Of a stretch of DNA of 64,000 bases, positions 1 to 7,580 are shown piece after piece (within the stretch, counting starts at the first letter, position 1; each line of letters begins with the position of its first letter). The stretch comes from Prado023 sp963697345 (lineage in GTDB: Bacteria; Actinomycetota; Actinomycetes; S36-B12; CAIYMF01). The position numbers were made by a program, and so were the translations under genes. The notes under the pieces were generated by a model, which worked only from the letters and a program-made list of their open reading frames with translations, did not search any database and had not been told where the DNA came from. Location of the stretch: contig CAVONS010000013.1 of NCBI GenBank assembly GCA_963697345.1, positions 73,151-137,150 of the forward strand. Reading direction: 5' to 3'.

Positions 1-501
1 GCTGACGTTGCCGTCCCGTACATCGCGATGCACTGGCGTGGCCATTCCGCGCAGATGGACCAGTTGGCCCGTTACGACGACGTGGTCGCCGATGTCTGCG
101 CGGAGCTGGGCGCTCGCCTCGAGGAGCTGGCCCGTGCTGGGGTCGACCTCGACCGCGTCGTGCTCGACCCCGGACTGGGGTTCGCCAAGAATGCCCAGCA
201 CAACTGGGCGCTGCTGGCCGGAATGCCGCAGCTGCTGGCGCTGGGACGTCCCGTGCTCATCGGCGCCAGCCGCAAGCGCTTCCTGGGGGAGCTGCTCGGC
301 ACGAGTGGCCACCCGCGAGCCGTCGACCAGCGCGACACGGCCACGGACGCGATCACTGCGCTCGCCGCGGCCGCGGGCGCATGGGCGGTTCGGGTCCACG
401 ATGTCCGGGGCTCCCGCGATGCCATCGCGGTGGCCGGCGCATGGCGCGACGCACTTGCGCCGGGAGCACACGAAGCTGTGCACGAGAGGGGTTTGCCATG
501 A
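1..501 (+). CDS. folP: Dihydropteroate synthase, C-terminal part (runs off the left edge)
   Basis: Dihydropteroate synthase joins 6-hydroxymethyl-dihydropterin pyrophosphate to p-aminobenzoate in cytosolic folate synthesis and is the sulfonamide target. Only the last 166 residues are present; the frame is open from base 1. Visible TIM-barrel motifs are VVLDPGLGFAK, which holds the family's conserved Asp, and the pterin-loop motif GASRKRF followed by RDTATDAI. The stop overlaps the folB start as ATGA, and folB and folK follow in the same overlapping fashion, so the genes form one folate operon as in mycobacteria. The start and the N-terminal half lie outside the window. Confidence 0.95.
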   Translation, partial: ADVAVPYIAMHWRGHSAQMDQLARYDDVVADVCAELGARLEELARAGVDLDRVVLDPGLGFAKNAQHNWALLAGMPQLLALGRPVLIGASRKRFLGELLGTSGHPRAVDQRDTATDAITALAAAAGAWAVRVHDVRGSRDAIAVAGAWRDALAPGAHEAVHERGLP

Positions 502-881
502 CGGACCTGTTCGACAGGGATCTGGACCGGATCCGGCTGCGCGGTGTGCGGGCCCGCGGGTTCCACGGCGTGTTCGGCCACGAGCGCGATTCGGGCCAGG
601 AGTTCGTCGTGGATGTGGTGCTGGGGGTGTTGTCCATCTCGAAGGCGGCCAAGACCGACGACCTGGCGCACACTGTGGACTACGGTGCCGTGGCCCAGGC
701 TGTGGTCGATGTCATCGAGGGGCCGCCACAGAACCTCATCGAGACCGTGGCGGTGACGATTGCCGACAGGTGTCTCGCGTTCGACTACGTGCGCGCCGTG
801 CGGGTCACCGTCCACAAGCCGCAGGCCCCGATCCCGGTGGCCTTCGACGACGTGTCGGTGAGCATCACGAGGGCGCGGTGA
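498..881 (+). CDS. folB: Dihydroneopterin aldolase
   Basis: Dihydroneopterin aldolase cleaves 7,8-dihydroneopterin to 6-hydroxymethyl-dihydropterin and glycolaldehyde. The 127-residue product has the normal family length and the small tunnel-fold pattern: GVRARGFHGVFGHER near the N-terminus, HTVDYGAVAQAV in the middle and the C-terminal VTVHKPQAPIP. The start is the ATG overlapping the folP stop (ATGA); the gene ends by overlapping the GTG of folK. Its position between folP and folK makes the assignment firm. Confidence 0.96.
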   Translation: MTDLFDRDLDRIRLRGVRARGFHGVFGHERDSGQEFVVDVVLGVLSISKAAKTDDLAHTVDYGAVAQAVVDVIEGPPQNLIETVAVTIADRCLAFDYVRAVRVTVHKPQAPIPVAFDDVSVSITRAR

Positions 882-1387
882 CCCGCGCTGCCCTGTCCCT
901 GGGTGGGAACCTCGGGGAGCCCAGGGTGGCCCTGCGTGGTGCGGTGGCGGGACTGGCGGCTCACGAGGGAATCGAGGTCCGCGCGGTGTCCGGGCTCTGG
1001 AGGACCTCGGCACTGGGCGGACCGGCCCAACCGGACTACATCAACGCCGTGGTGCTCATCGAGACGTCCCTGAACGAGTGGGAGCTGCTCGCGCTGGCCC
1101 AGGAGCTGGAGAATGCCGCGGGGAGGGTCCGGGCCGAGCGCTGGGGACCGCGCACCCTGGACGTGGACATCATCGTCGTGGGCGACGAGCGCTCCGATGA
1201 TCCGGCGCTCACGCTGCCGCATCCCCGGGCCCACGTCCGGGCATTCGTCCTGGCCCCGTGGGCGCAGGTGGACCCGCAGTGCGTGCTCGCGCCAGCCGGC
1301 CGGCCGGCGGCGACCGTGGCGCAGTGGGCCGACGCGGTCGTCGACCAGGAGGTCGAGCTGATCGACGCCGGGGCCTGGTGGCGATGA
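878..1387 (+). CDS. folK: 2-amino-4-hydroxy-6-hydroxymethyldihydropteridine pyrophosphokinase
   Basis: FolK transfers pyrophosphate from ATP to 6-hydroxymethyl-dihydropterin, supplying the FolP substrate. The 169-residue product has the HPPK hallmarks: LSLGGNLGEPRVAL at the N-terminus, the loop RAERWGPRTLDVDIIVVG with its metal-binding DVDI, and LPHPRAHVRAFVLAPWAQVDP. The GTG start overlaps the folB stop (GTGA), and the gene overlaps the next start (ATGA), so translation is probably coupled across the operon. Unlike in some bacteria, it is not fused to FolB. Confidence 0.96.
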   Translation: MTRAALSLGGNLGEPRVALRGAVAGLAAHEGIEVRAVSGLWRTSALGGPAQPDYINAVVLIETSLNEWELLALAQELENAAGRVRAERWGPRTLDVDIIVVGDERSDDPALTLPHPRAHVRAFVLAPWAQVDPQCVLAPAGRPAATVAQWADAVVDQEVELIDAGAWWR

Positions 1388-1878
1388 AGCCGACCTCGGT
1401 CCCCTGGTTGCTGGGGGTCTCAGTGATCTCCGCCCTCGTGGGGTGGGGTTTCGCCGCCTGGGTGGACGCCAACGGGCGCCTGCCCGCCGTGCCGTGGATG
1501 GCGGTCGTGTTCATCTGGGTGGTGGCGGCCTTCGTGGCGGCCTGGGCGCTGGCCTCCCGCCGACGCCTGCACCCCAAGCCCGGCGCCCCCCGGATGGCTC
1601 CGCTGACCGCTGCACGCACGACAGCTCTAGCACTGGCCGGTTCCCGGACCGGGGCGGTGGTGTTCGGCCTGTACGGCGGCATTGCCGTCCGCCTGCTCGA
1701 GGAGACCGGCGTGGCGGCCGGACGTGAACGCCTGCTCGCCTCAGCGCTTGCCGCCCTCGGCGGGCTCGTGCTGGCGGCCGTGTCGCTCTGGTTGGAGCAC
1801 CTGTGCCGACTGCCCGAGGACCCCGACGAGGTCTCGGCGCGGGTCTCGGGCGGCGATCCGGACCCCGCCAGCGCCTAG
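1384..1878 (+). CDS. DUF3180 family membrane protein
   Basis: This 164-residue protein belongs to the actinobacterial DUF3180 family, which regularly follows folK (Rv3605c in M. tuberculosis). Four hydrophobic stretches are visible: about residues 5-22, 38-56, 85-105 and 115-135, the first two separated by a short segment containing ANGRLPAVPW. The function is unknown. The start overlaps the folK stop as ATGA, so it is co-translated with the folate genes. The tail is acidic and Pro-rich. Confidence 0.85.
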   Translation: MKPTSVPWLLGVSVISALVGWGFAAWVDANGRLPAVPWMAVVFIWVVAAFVAAWALASRRRLHPKPGAPRMAPLTAARTTALALAGSRTGAVVFGLYGGIAVRLLEETGVAAGRERLLASALAALGGLVLAAVSLWLEHLCRLPEDPDEVSARVSGGDPDPASA

Positions 1879-1946
1879 TCGAGTCGCCGGGACGGGCCTG
1901 GCGCGGCGATCCGGGCCACCCCACGCCCGTCGGAGTGTTTGTGGAC

Positions 1947-1952
1947 TACCGT
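1947..1952 (+). promoter_or_regulatory. -10 hexamer TACCGT, leaderless start
   Basis: TACCGT ends 6 nt before the ATG at 1959, and no Shine-Dalgarno sequence lies between. This spacing predicts transcription starting at or within a base of the start codon. Confidence 0.5.
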
Positions 1953-1958
1953 TCAGCC

Positions 1959-2267
1959 ATGGCCGACAACGCGACGCAGCATCCTGATCTCGCCTACGAG
2001 GACTGGCCCTATGAGGACCTGCGCGATGCTGCATTCGAGCGCGCCCGGCAGCGCCACGATCTGCAGTTCTTCATCGACCTGATGGCCCACACGCCAGCGC
2101 TGACAGCCACGGCCGACGAGGGCGGCTCGCTCGGTGAGATCGGGGGCTCGTTCATCGAGACGATCGAGGCGGCCAAGCAGGTGTTCAGCCATTCGGGCGT
2201 CGGGGACCTCGAACCACTCTTCGTGGCCGTGTTCTCCAGCTACCTGCGGGATCACCCCGAGTCCTGA
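1959..2267 (+). CDS. Conserved hypothetical protein, small and acidic
   Basis: I do not recognise a characterised family. The 102-residue product is soluble and acidic, rich in Glu, Asp and aromatic residues (YEDWPYEDL near the start), predicted mostly helical, with no signal peptide or membrane segment. The ATG was chosen because TACCGT sits exactly 6 nt upstream, the leaderless arrangement seen throughout the window. It lies between the folate operon and a convergent NuoD-like gene and seems to be its own transcription unit. Confidence 0.7.
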   Translation: MADNATQHPDLAYEDWPYEDLRDAAFERARQRHDLQFFIDLMAHTPALTATADEGGSLGEIGGSFIETIEAAKQVFSHSGVGDLEPLFVAVFSSYLRDHPES

Positions 2268-2303
2268 GGCTCGGGCCTGTTGCGGCTCGGGCGCCGGGGT
2301 GGT

Positions 2304-3452
2304 TCAGCGGTCGACGTCCCCGCACACGAGCAGGAAGCTGGCCACCGCTGCCGGCAGGTCACGTGCCCGCGTCCCTGCCAGGGCGGTACCCATGGCGGCG
2401 GCGTTGCCGAATCCCGCAGTGCGCAGCTTGAGTCGCCACGGGGTCCGGTCGTTGCGTGACACCAGGAGGTAGCCGTTGATCCCGGTCGGATTCTCCGTCC
2501 ACGTGTAGCTCGCACCCTCAGGGACTCTGAGCACCTTGGGCAGCCGCACGTCCACGGGCTGCCCAGCGGTGTGTGCCAGTTGCTCGCAGGCCCACTCCAC
2601 CAGCGTGATGCTCGGGGTGATCTCCTCGACCAGCACGCGAATCCTGGCGCGGGCGTCACCAGCGGCCGCCAGCGCCACGACGAACTCGGGATAGGGCAGG
2701 TAGGGGTCGTCCCGGCGCAGGTCCAGGTCGACACCGCTGGCTCGTGCGACAGGCCCGGATGCGCCCAGACCGAGGGCCTGGTCGCGTCCCAGGGGGGCGA
2801 CGTCGGCGTAGTCGGTGTCCAGGACGTGGGCCAGCTCGGGGCCGTCGAGGGCTGACAGATGGGTGCGAGAGTCGGGCGCGGCCCAACGTCCGGCCGCCTG
2901 CACCACCTCGGAGACCCAGGCCTCCGATACGTCGGCGCGCACCCCGCCCACCTGGGCGAACATCGGGTGGACCCGATGCCCGGTTGCCGCCTCCAGGAGG
3001 TCGAGGATCGACTCCCGCCATGCCCATGCCGCGCTGCGCCACGAGGCGGGCAGGTCGCCGGGCAGCGGGGCCAGGAACGCCAGGTGATGGGCGATACGCG
3101 TCAGCTCACACAGCAGGATCCGGATGTGCTGGGCCCGTACCGGCGGGGTGAGCCCCAGGGCCCGCTCGACGCCCACGACGACGCCGATCTCCGAGCAGAA
3201 CGCGCTGAGCCAGTCATGACGGTCGACCAGCATGAGGATCTGGCGGTAGTCGCGGGATTCGAAGAGCTTCTCCGCCCCGCGGTGCACGGTTCCGGGCAGC
3301 CACTCGGCGCCCACCACCTGATCGCCCTCGATCCGCAGCCCGATCTGGGGCAGCCCGTCGAGGGTGGGGTGGTCTGGCCCCAGCGCGATGTCGCCCGGCC
3401 GGATGGCCACTCCGACGACTCGATGGGGCTCGGCTCCCGGCTGGAGGTGCAC
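2304..3452 (-). CDS. Orphan NuoD-like protein (complex I 49 kDa subunit homologue)
   Basis: The 382-residue product resembles NADH-quinone oxidoreductase subunit D and the large subunit of [NiFe] hydrogenases. Matching blocks are ALGPDHPTLDG (NuoD GPQHPxxHG), GTVHRGAEKLFESRDYRQ (NuoD GYLHRGxEKLxExRxY), RHDWLSAFCSE and the C-terminal ENPTGINGYLLVSRNDRTPWRLKLRTAGF. No other nuo gene is nearby. The second His of the N-terminal motif is absent, and Trp occupies the place of the quinone-site Tyr, so quinone reduction as in complex I is doubtful. GTG is the start: TAGGGT lies 6 nt upstream. Related orphan genes next to PH-domain proteins are, as I recall, seen in other actinobacteria; the role is unknown. 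Confidence 0.75.
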   Translation of the reverse strand: MHLQPGAEPHRVVGVAIRPGDIALGPDHPTLDGLPQIGLRIEGDQVVGAEWLPGTVHRGAEKLFESRDYRQILMLVDRHDWLSAFCSEIGVVVGVERALGLTPPVRAQHIRILLCELTRIAHHLAFLAPLPGDLPASWRSAAWAWRESILDLLEAATGHRVHPMFAQVGGVRADVSEAWVSEVVQAAGRWAAPDSRTHLSALDGPELAHVLDTDYADVAPLGRDQALGLGASGPVARASGVDLDLRRDDPYLPYPEFVVALAAAGDARARIRVLVEEITPSITLVEWACEQLAHTAGQPVDVRLPKVLRVPEGASYTWTENPTGINGYLLVSRNDRTPWRLKLRTAGFGNAAAMGTALAGTRARDLPAAVASFLLVCGDVDR

Positions 3453-3458
3453 CCGCCA

Positions 3459-3464
3459 ACCCTA
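3459..3464 (-). promoter_or_regulatory. -10 hexamer TAGGGT, leaderless start of NuoD-like gene
   Basis: On the minus strand TAGGGT is followed by 6 nt and then the GTG start at 3452. It faces away from the plus-strand TAGACT only 11 bp off, so two divergent promoters share about 40 bp. Confidence 0.5.
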
Positions 3465-3475
3465 TGCCGCAGGCC

Positions 3476-3481
3476 TAGACT
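3476..3481 (+). promoter_or_regulatory. -10 hexamer TAGACT, leaderless start of PH-domain gene
   Basis: TAGACT ends 6 nt before the ATG at 3488, with no Shine-Dalgarno sequence between. Confidence 0.55.
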
Positions 3482-3487
3482 CGCGGC

Positions 3488-3994
3488 ATGGCCGATGCCC
3501 TGTCCGTGGATGATGCGTTCGCCCCGCCGGGGGAGGCGTGGAACCCCGTCTCCCCCAAGCTGGCCACCGCGCGCCGGATCACCATGATGCTGGTGATGGT
3601 CCTGATCCTGCTCGGCATGGCCGTGCTGTTCCTGATCCCCGAGACCCGGATCGCAGGGTTCATCGTGGTGGGGGTCTGGCTGGTGGTCCTCGTCTGGCTG
3701 TGGTGGCTGATCGGCAGGCGCGTGCGGTCCTTCGGATACTCCGAGCGCGAGGATGACCTCCTGGTGACCAGCGGGATCATGTTCCGTCGTCTGGTCGTGG
3801 TGCCCTATGGGCGCATGCAGCTGGTGGACATCACAGCCGGGCCCCTGGATCGGCGCCTGGGTGTGGCCACGGTGCAGCTGCACACGGCCGCGGCCACCAC
3901 GAACGCCACGATCCCGGGCCTGCCGCCAGCCGAGGCATCAGGCCTGCGCGACCGGCTGGCGGCACGTGGCGAGCAGCGGAGCGCGGGCCTGTGA
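3488..3994 (+). CDS. Bacterial PH-domain (bPH2) membrane protein, YdbS-like
   Basis: The 168-residue protein has two adjacent membrane helices (about residues 31-50 and 55-74, LVVLVWLWWLIG), followed by one bacterial pleckstrin-homology domain (FGYSEREDDLLVTSGIMFRRLVVVPYGRMQLVDI, then GVATVQLHTAAAT). This is the layout of B. subtilis YdbS, which works with YdbT. The biochemical role is not established. The following gene, a YdbT-like protein, overlaps its stop (GTGA), so the two are made together and probably act as a pair at the membrane. Confidence 0.85.
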   Translation: MADALSVDDAFAPPGEAWNPVSPKLATARRITMMLVMVLILLGMAVLFLIPETRIAGFIVVGVWLVVLVWLWWLIGRRVRSFGYSEREDDLLVTSGIMFRRLVVVPYGRMQLVDITAGPLDRRLGVATVQLHTAAATTNATIPGLPPAEASGLRDRLAARGEQRSAGL

Positions 3995-5523
3995 CGTCGT
4001 TCCCGGGTGGCGAGCCCCCGCCCGGGACGCCGGCCGGGGCGGCGCCCCCCGAGCCCCCGCCCGGGCCAGCCATCCCGCAGGCGCCCGCAGCGCGCGGCGT
4101 GGCCACTGCCCGCCGGCGGACCCATCCCCTGACCCCGCTGATCTCTGCCGTGCGCACTTTGGGCGTCCTGGTCGGGGTGTTCGTCGTCTTCGGCGGCAAC
4201 GGGCTGCGAACCGCGGCCGGCGACGTGGGTGGTCTGCTCGGGCTGGCGCTGGTCCTGGTGGTCATCACGTTCGTGATGCTCGCCTCAGTCGCGTTCAACT
4301 ACCTTGCGTGGACACGCACCGAGTTCTTCTTCGACGAGTCCGGGGACTTCCGGCTCGATTCCGGCGTGCTCCAGCGCAATGAGCGCCGTGTGACGCTGTC
4401 CCGGCTGCAGAGCGCGGACATCAACCGCCCCCTGCTCGGTCGGGTCGTGGGTCTGTCCCAGGTGCAGATCGAGGTTGCCGGTGGTGGGGACTCGCGGGTC
4501 ATCCTGTCCTACCTGACCGACGCTGATGCCCATGCCCTGCGCGCCGAGATCGTGGCGCGCGCAGCCGGTCTGGCCCCCGATGCCGGTGAGGCGCCAGAAG
4601 CGGTGCTGGCGACCGTGCCACCCGGGGATCTTGTCCTCAGCCTGTTGCTGCGCAGCGAGACGATCATCCTGTTCGCCACCACCGTCCTGCTCGTGCTGGT
4701 CGTGACCAGCACCGAGGGTCCCAGCGGATTGCTGCTGATCCTGGTCACCGGCGGCCTTCCGCTGCTCGCGGTCTTCGGTCAGTTCGGCCGGTACTTCGGC
4801 TTCACGGTGGCAGACTCCCCGGACGGTCTGCGCCTGCGGCATGGCCTCATCAATGTCCAGAGCCAGACGGTGCCACCCGGCCGGGTCCAGGCGATCGAGA
4901 TCTCCGAACCGCTTCTGTGGCGACGCAAGGGGTGGGTCCGCGTGTCGCTGAACGTCGCCGGGCTGGCGTCGGACCAGGACGGACAGCATGAGCACGTGCT
5001 GCTGCCAGTCGCCCCCCACGCGGTCGCCCACCGGATCATCGGCCAGGTCATGCCCGGCGTGAACCCCGGGACGATGCACCTCGTGCCGGCTCCTGCGCGG
5101 ACCCGTCGGCGGGCCTGGCTGCAGTTCCGCAACCTGGGTGTCGGTCACGATGATCGGGTGATGGTCACAAGCCGCGGCTTCCTGACCCGTCGGGTGGCCG
5201 TCATCCCGCACGCCCGCACGCAGTCCGTCGGCGTCACCCAGGGGCCATGGCAGCGAAGGCTCGGCCTCGCCTCGGTGCAGGTCGACTCGACGCCGGGCCC
5301 GGTGTCGGTGGTGGCACTGCACCGCGGAGCAGGGGAGGCGCGCGAGATCGCTGAGGCCCAGTTGCGCCGTGCGGCCGCGGCCCGTGCCTCGGGGCCAGCC
5401 GAGCGGTGGATGACCGGCTCATCGGCCCCCATGCTCGGTGAGGCTCCCGGTTCACAGCCCGGCAGCCGCCCTGAGGATGCGTCGGCGCTCCTGCCCGGTG
5501 TGCCCGACGATCCCGGGATGTAG
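3991..5523 (+). CDS. Bacterial PH-domain (bPH2) membrane protein, YdbT-like
   Basis: The 510-residue membrane protein starts with a Pro-rich cytosolic leader (about 45 residues), then two helices, a bPH2 domain (residues about 105-190, FRLDSGVLQRNERRVTLSRLQSADI), two further helices (about 215-265), a second bPH2 domain (SPDGLRLRHGLINVQSQTVPPGRVQAIEI) and a third near the C-terminus (SRGFLTRRVAVIPHARTQSV). Multiple PH domains with paired helices match YdbT. The GTG start overlaps the YdbS-like stop. Function is inferred from family only. Confidence 0.85.
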   Translation: MTSFPGGEPPPGTPAGAAPPEPPPGPAIPQAPAARGVATARRRTHPLTPLISAVRTLGVLVGVFVVFGGNGLRTAAGDVGGLLGLALVLVVITFVMLASVAFNYLAWTRTEFFFDESGDFRLDSGVLQRNERRVTLSRLQSADINRPLLGRVVGLSQVQIEVAGGGDSRVILSYLTDADAHALRAEIVARAAGLAPDAGEAPEAVLATVPPGDLVLSLLLRSETIILFATTVLLVLVVTSTEGPSGLLLILVTGGLPLLAVFGQFGRYFGFTVADSPDGLRLRHGLINVQSQTVPPGRVQAIEISEPLLWRRKGWVRVSLNVAGLASDQDGQHEHVLLPVAPHAVAHRIIGQVMPGVNPGTMHLVPAPARTRRRAWLQFRNLGVGHDDRVMVTSRGFLTRRVAVIPHARTQSVGVTQGPWQRRLGLASVQVDSTPGPVSVVALHRGAGEAREIAEAQLRRAAAARASGPAERWMTGSSAPMLGEAPGSQPGSRPEDASALLPGVPDDPGM

Positions 5524-5593
5524 CCCGCGGCTCGGCACACGGCAGGCCACCTCGGACGGGGGTCCCCAGCGGGCGCGCGGGATCCACGGGTGG

Positions 5594-5599
5594 CAGGCT
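5594..5599 (+). promoter_or_regulatory. -10-like hexamer CAGGCT before the DUF2520 gene
   Basis: CAGGCT ends 7 nt before the ATG at 5607. It departs from TANNNT at the first base, so it is weaker than the other sites in the window. Confidence 0.3.
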
Positions 5600-5606
5600 C
5601 ACGGTG

Positions 5607-6503
5607 ATGACCCGCGACCACAGCCCCGCATCCCCGACAGCGCCCCCCAGGCTCGCCGTCGGGGTCATCGGCGCGGGCCGGGTCGGGGCACCCCTGGCTG
5701 CGGCGCTGGCGCGGGCCGGGCACCCCGTGATCGGGGCCCATGCGGTCTCTGAGTACTCCCTTCGCCGGGTCGAGCAGTTCCTCCCCGGTACCCCGGTGAT
5801 GAGCCCGTCGGAGGTCATGGGCGCTGCGGACCTGGTCCTCCTCACAGTGCCCGATGATGTTCTCGGCGACCTGGTCGCGGGGCTGGCCGAGACCGAGGCG
5901 GTGACTCCGGGACAGTTCGTCGTCCACGCCTCGGGCCGCTTCGGCGTCGGCATCCTGGAGCCGGTCACCCGGCTGGGAGCCCTTCCGATGGCGCTGCACC
6001 CGGTGATGACCTTCACCGGGGCGCGCTCCGATCTCGACCGGCTCTCGGGCTGCCCGTTCGGGGTCACCGCCCCGCGGGTGCTGCGTCCGGTCGCCGAGGC
6101 CCTGGTCGTCGAGATGGGCGGGGACCCGATGTGGGTGGCCGAGGAGGCGCGTCCGCTCTACCACGCAGCCCTGGCCAACGGCGCCAACCACCTGGTCACC
6201 CTGATCGCCCAGACCCTGGACCTGCTGGCCACTGCGGGGATCGAGCAGCCCGCGGCCCTGGTGCGTCCCCTGCTCAGGGCTGCCCTCGACAACGTCCTGG
6301 TGATGGGTGACGACGCACTGACGGGGCCGGTCGCCCGTGGTGACGCTGCGACCGTCTCGGCGCATCTGGAGGCCCTGTCGCAGGCGGCCCCCGAGGCGCG
6401 TGCGGCCTACATCGCGATGGCCCGGCTCACCGCTGACCGCGCGCTGGCCGCCGGTCGCCTTGATCCTGGCGCAGCCGAGTCCCTGCTCGACGTGCTCGGG
6501 TGA
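5607..6503 (+). CDS. Rossmann-fold DUF2520 domain protein
   Basis: The 298-residue protein has an N-terminal NAD(P)-binding Rossmann fold (VGVIGAGRVGAPLAAAL at about residues 16-32, VLLTVPDD near residue 80) and a helical DUF2520 C-terminal domain, with ALHPVMTF and ALANGANHLVTL, resembling 3-hydroxyacid and ketopantoate reductases. In actinobacteria it precedes panC (Rv3603c), so a link to pantothenate synthesis has been proposed; no reaction is proved. An alternative GTG start lies one codon upstream; the ATG fits better with the -10-like hexamer. Confidence 0.85.
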   Translation: MTRDHSPASPTAPPRLAVGVIGAGRVGAPLAAALARAGHPVIGAHAVSEYSLRRVEQFLPGTPVMSPSEVMGAADLVLLTVPDDVLGDLVAGLAETEAVTPGQFVVHASGRFGVGILEPVTRLGALPMALHPVMTFTGARSDLDRLSGCPFGVTAPRVLRPVAEALVVEMGGDPMWVAEEARPLYHAALANGANHLVTLIAQTLDLLATAGIEQPAALVRPLLRAALDNVLVMGDDALTGPVARGDAATVSAHLEALSQAAPEARAAYIAMARLTADRALAAGRLDPGAAESLLDVLG

Positions 6504-6674
6504 GTGGGGGTCCCTGGTCCACGCCGGTCCGCGGACCATGGCCCACCAGTGCCTCCTGCTCACCAAGGTGGATCTGGCGGATCGGCGCGCGCCGGGACGC
6601 ACTAGGGTCGGCGGGGCGGAGTGGTGCCGCAGGCCGGTCCACCACCGGGTGGATCGATCGTGGGAGGAGCTGAC

Positions 6675-7580
6675 ATGAGCGAGAAGGACGTCCCGGCGGG
6701 CCCCCCGCCGGTCATGCGGGTGGTGCGCACCCGCGAGTCGCTGGACGACGCGTTCGCAAGCCTTGCCCTGCCCTCCGTGCGCTCCGCGCGTGCTGCCCGT
6801 GCCGCGGTCTTCACGATGGGGGCCCTGCACGAGGGCCATCTGGCGCTGATCCGCGCGGCCCGCGGTGAGGTCGGGCCCAAGGGTCACGTGACCGTCACGA
6901 TCTTCGTCAACTCCCTGCAGTTCGAGCAGGAGGCCGACCTCGAGCGCTATCCGCGCACCCTCAAGGAGGATCTGCAGGCGTGCGCCGCCGAGGACGTCGA
7001 CCTCGTGTTCGCCCCTGCCGCCGAGGTCCTCTATCCGCACGGCGACCCGGAGGTCCGCATCGATCCCGGCCAGCTCGGATCGATCCTCGAGGGTGCTGCG
7101 CGGCCCGGGCACTTCGCCGGGATGCTGACCGTCGTGATGAAGCTGCTGCAGCTGACGCGGCCCGACGCCACGTTCTTCGGGGAGAAGGACTACCAGCAGC
7201 TCACCCTGGTCCGGCGGATGGTGACCGACCTCGAACTGGGTGTGAAGGTGCACGGCGTGCCGACTGTCCGCGAGCCCGACGGGCTGGCCCGCTCCAGTCG
7301 TAATGCGCACCTCAGTGTCGAGGAGCGGACGTTGGCGGCTGCCGTGCCCGCCGCACTGGCCGCCGGCGTGACCGCTGCGGACCTGGGCCGCTCGGCCGAC
7401 GCCGTCGTGGGCGCGGCCGAACTCGAGCTGATGCGGGTGGGGCTCTCGCCTGACTACGTCGCGCTGACCGATCCGGAACTGGGCCCGGCCCCGGACGAAG
7501 GTGCTGCCCGGCTCCTGCTGGCCACCAGGGTCGGCAGGACGCGACTGATCGACAATTCACCGGTTACGTTGCGCAGATGA
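6675..7580 (+). CDS. panC: Pantothenate synthetase (pantoate--beta-alanine ligase)
   Basis: PanC condenses pantoate and beta-alanine using ATP, through a pantoyl-adenylate, to give pantothenate. The 301-residue product has the nucleotidyltransferase HIGH-type motif MGALHEGH (about residue 47), FVNSLQFEQEADLERYPRTL, FFGEKDYQQL and the SSRN motif that closes over ATP. The ATG follows GGGAGGAG with 5 nt spacing, which rules out the longer in-frame start upstream. Its stop overlaps nadB (ATGA). panD, which follows panC in mycobacteria, is absent here. Confidence 0.97.
   Translation: MSEKDVPAGPPPVMRVVRTRESLDDAFASLALPSVRSARAARAAVFTMGALHEGHLALIRAARGEVGPKGHVTVTIFVNSLQFEQEADLERYPRTLKEDLQACAAEDVDLVFAPAAEVLYPHGDPEVRIDPGQLGSILEGAARPGHFAGMLTVVMKLLQLTRPDATFFGEKDYQQLTLVRRMVTDLELGVKVHGVPTVREPDGLARSSRNAHLSVEERTLAAAVPAALAAGVTAADLGRSADAVVGAAELELMRVGLSPDYVALTDPELGPAPDEGAARLLLATRVGRTRLIDNSPVTLRR

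Noticed and set aside
5145..7310. A 721-codon open frame on the minus strand
   Set aside because: It overlaps the YdbT-like, DUF2520 and panC genes in antisense and has no recognisable features.
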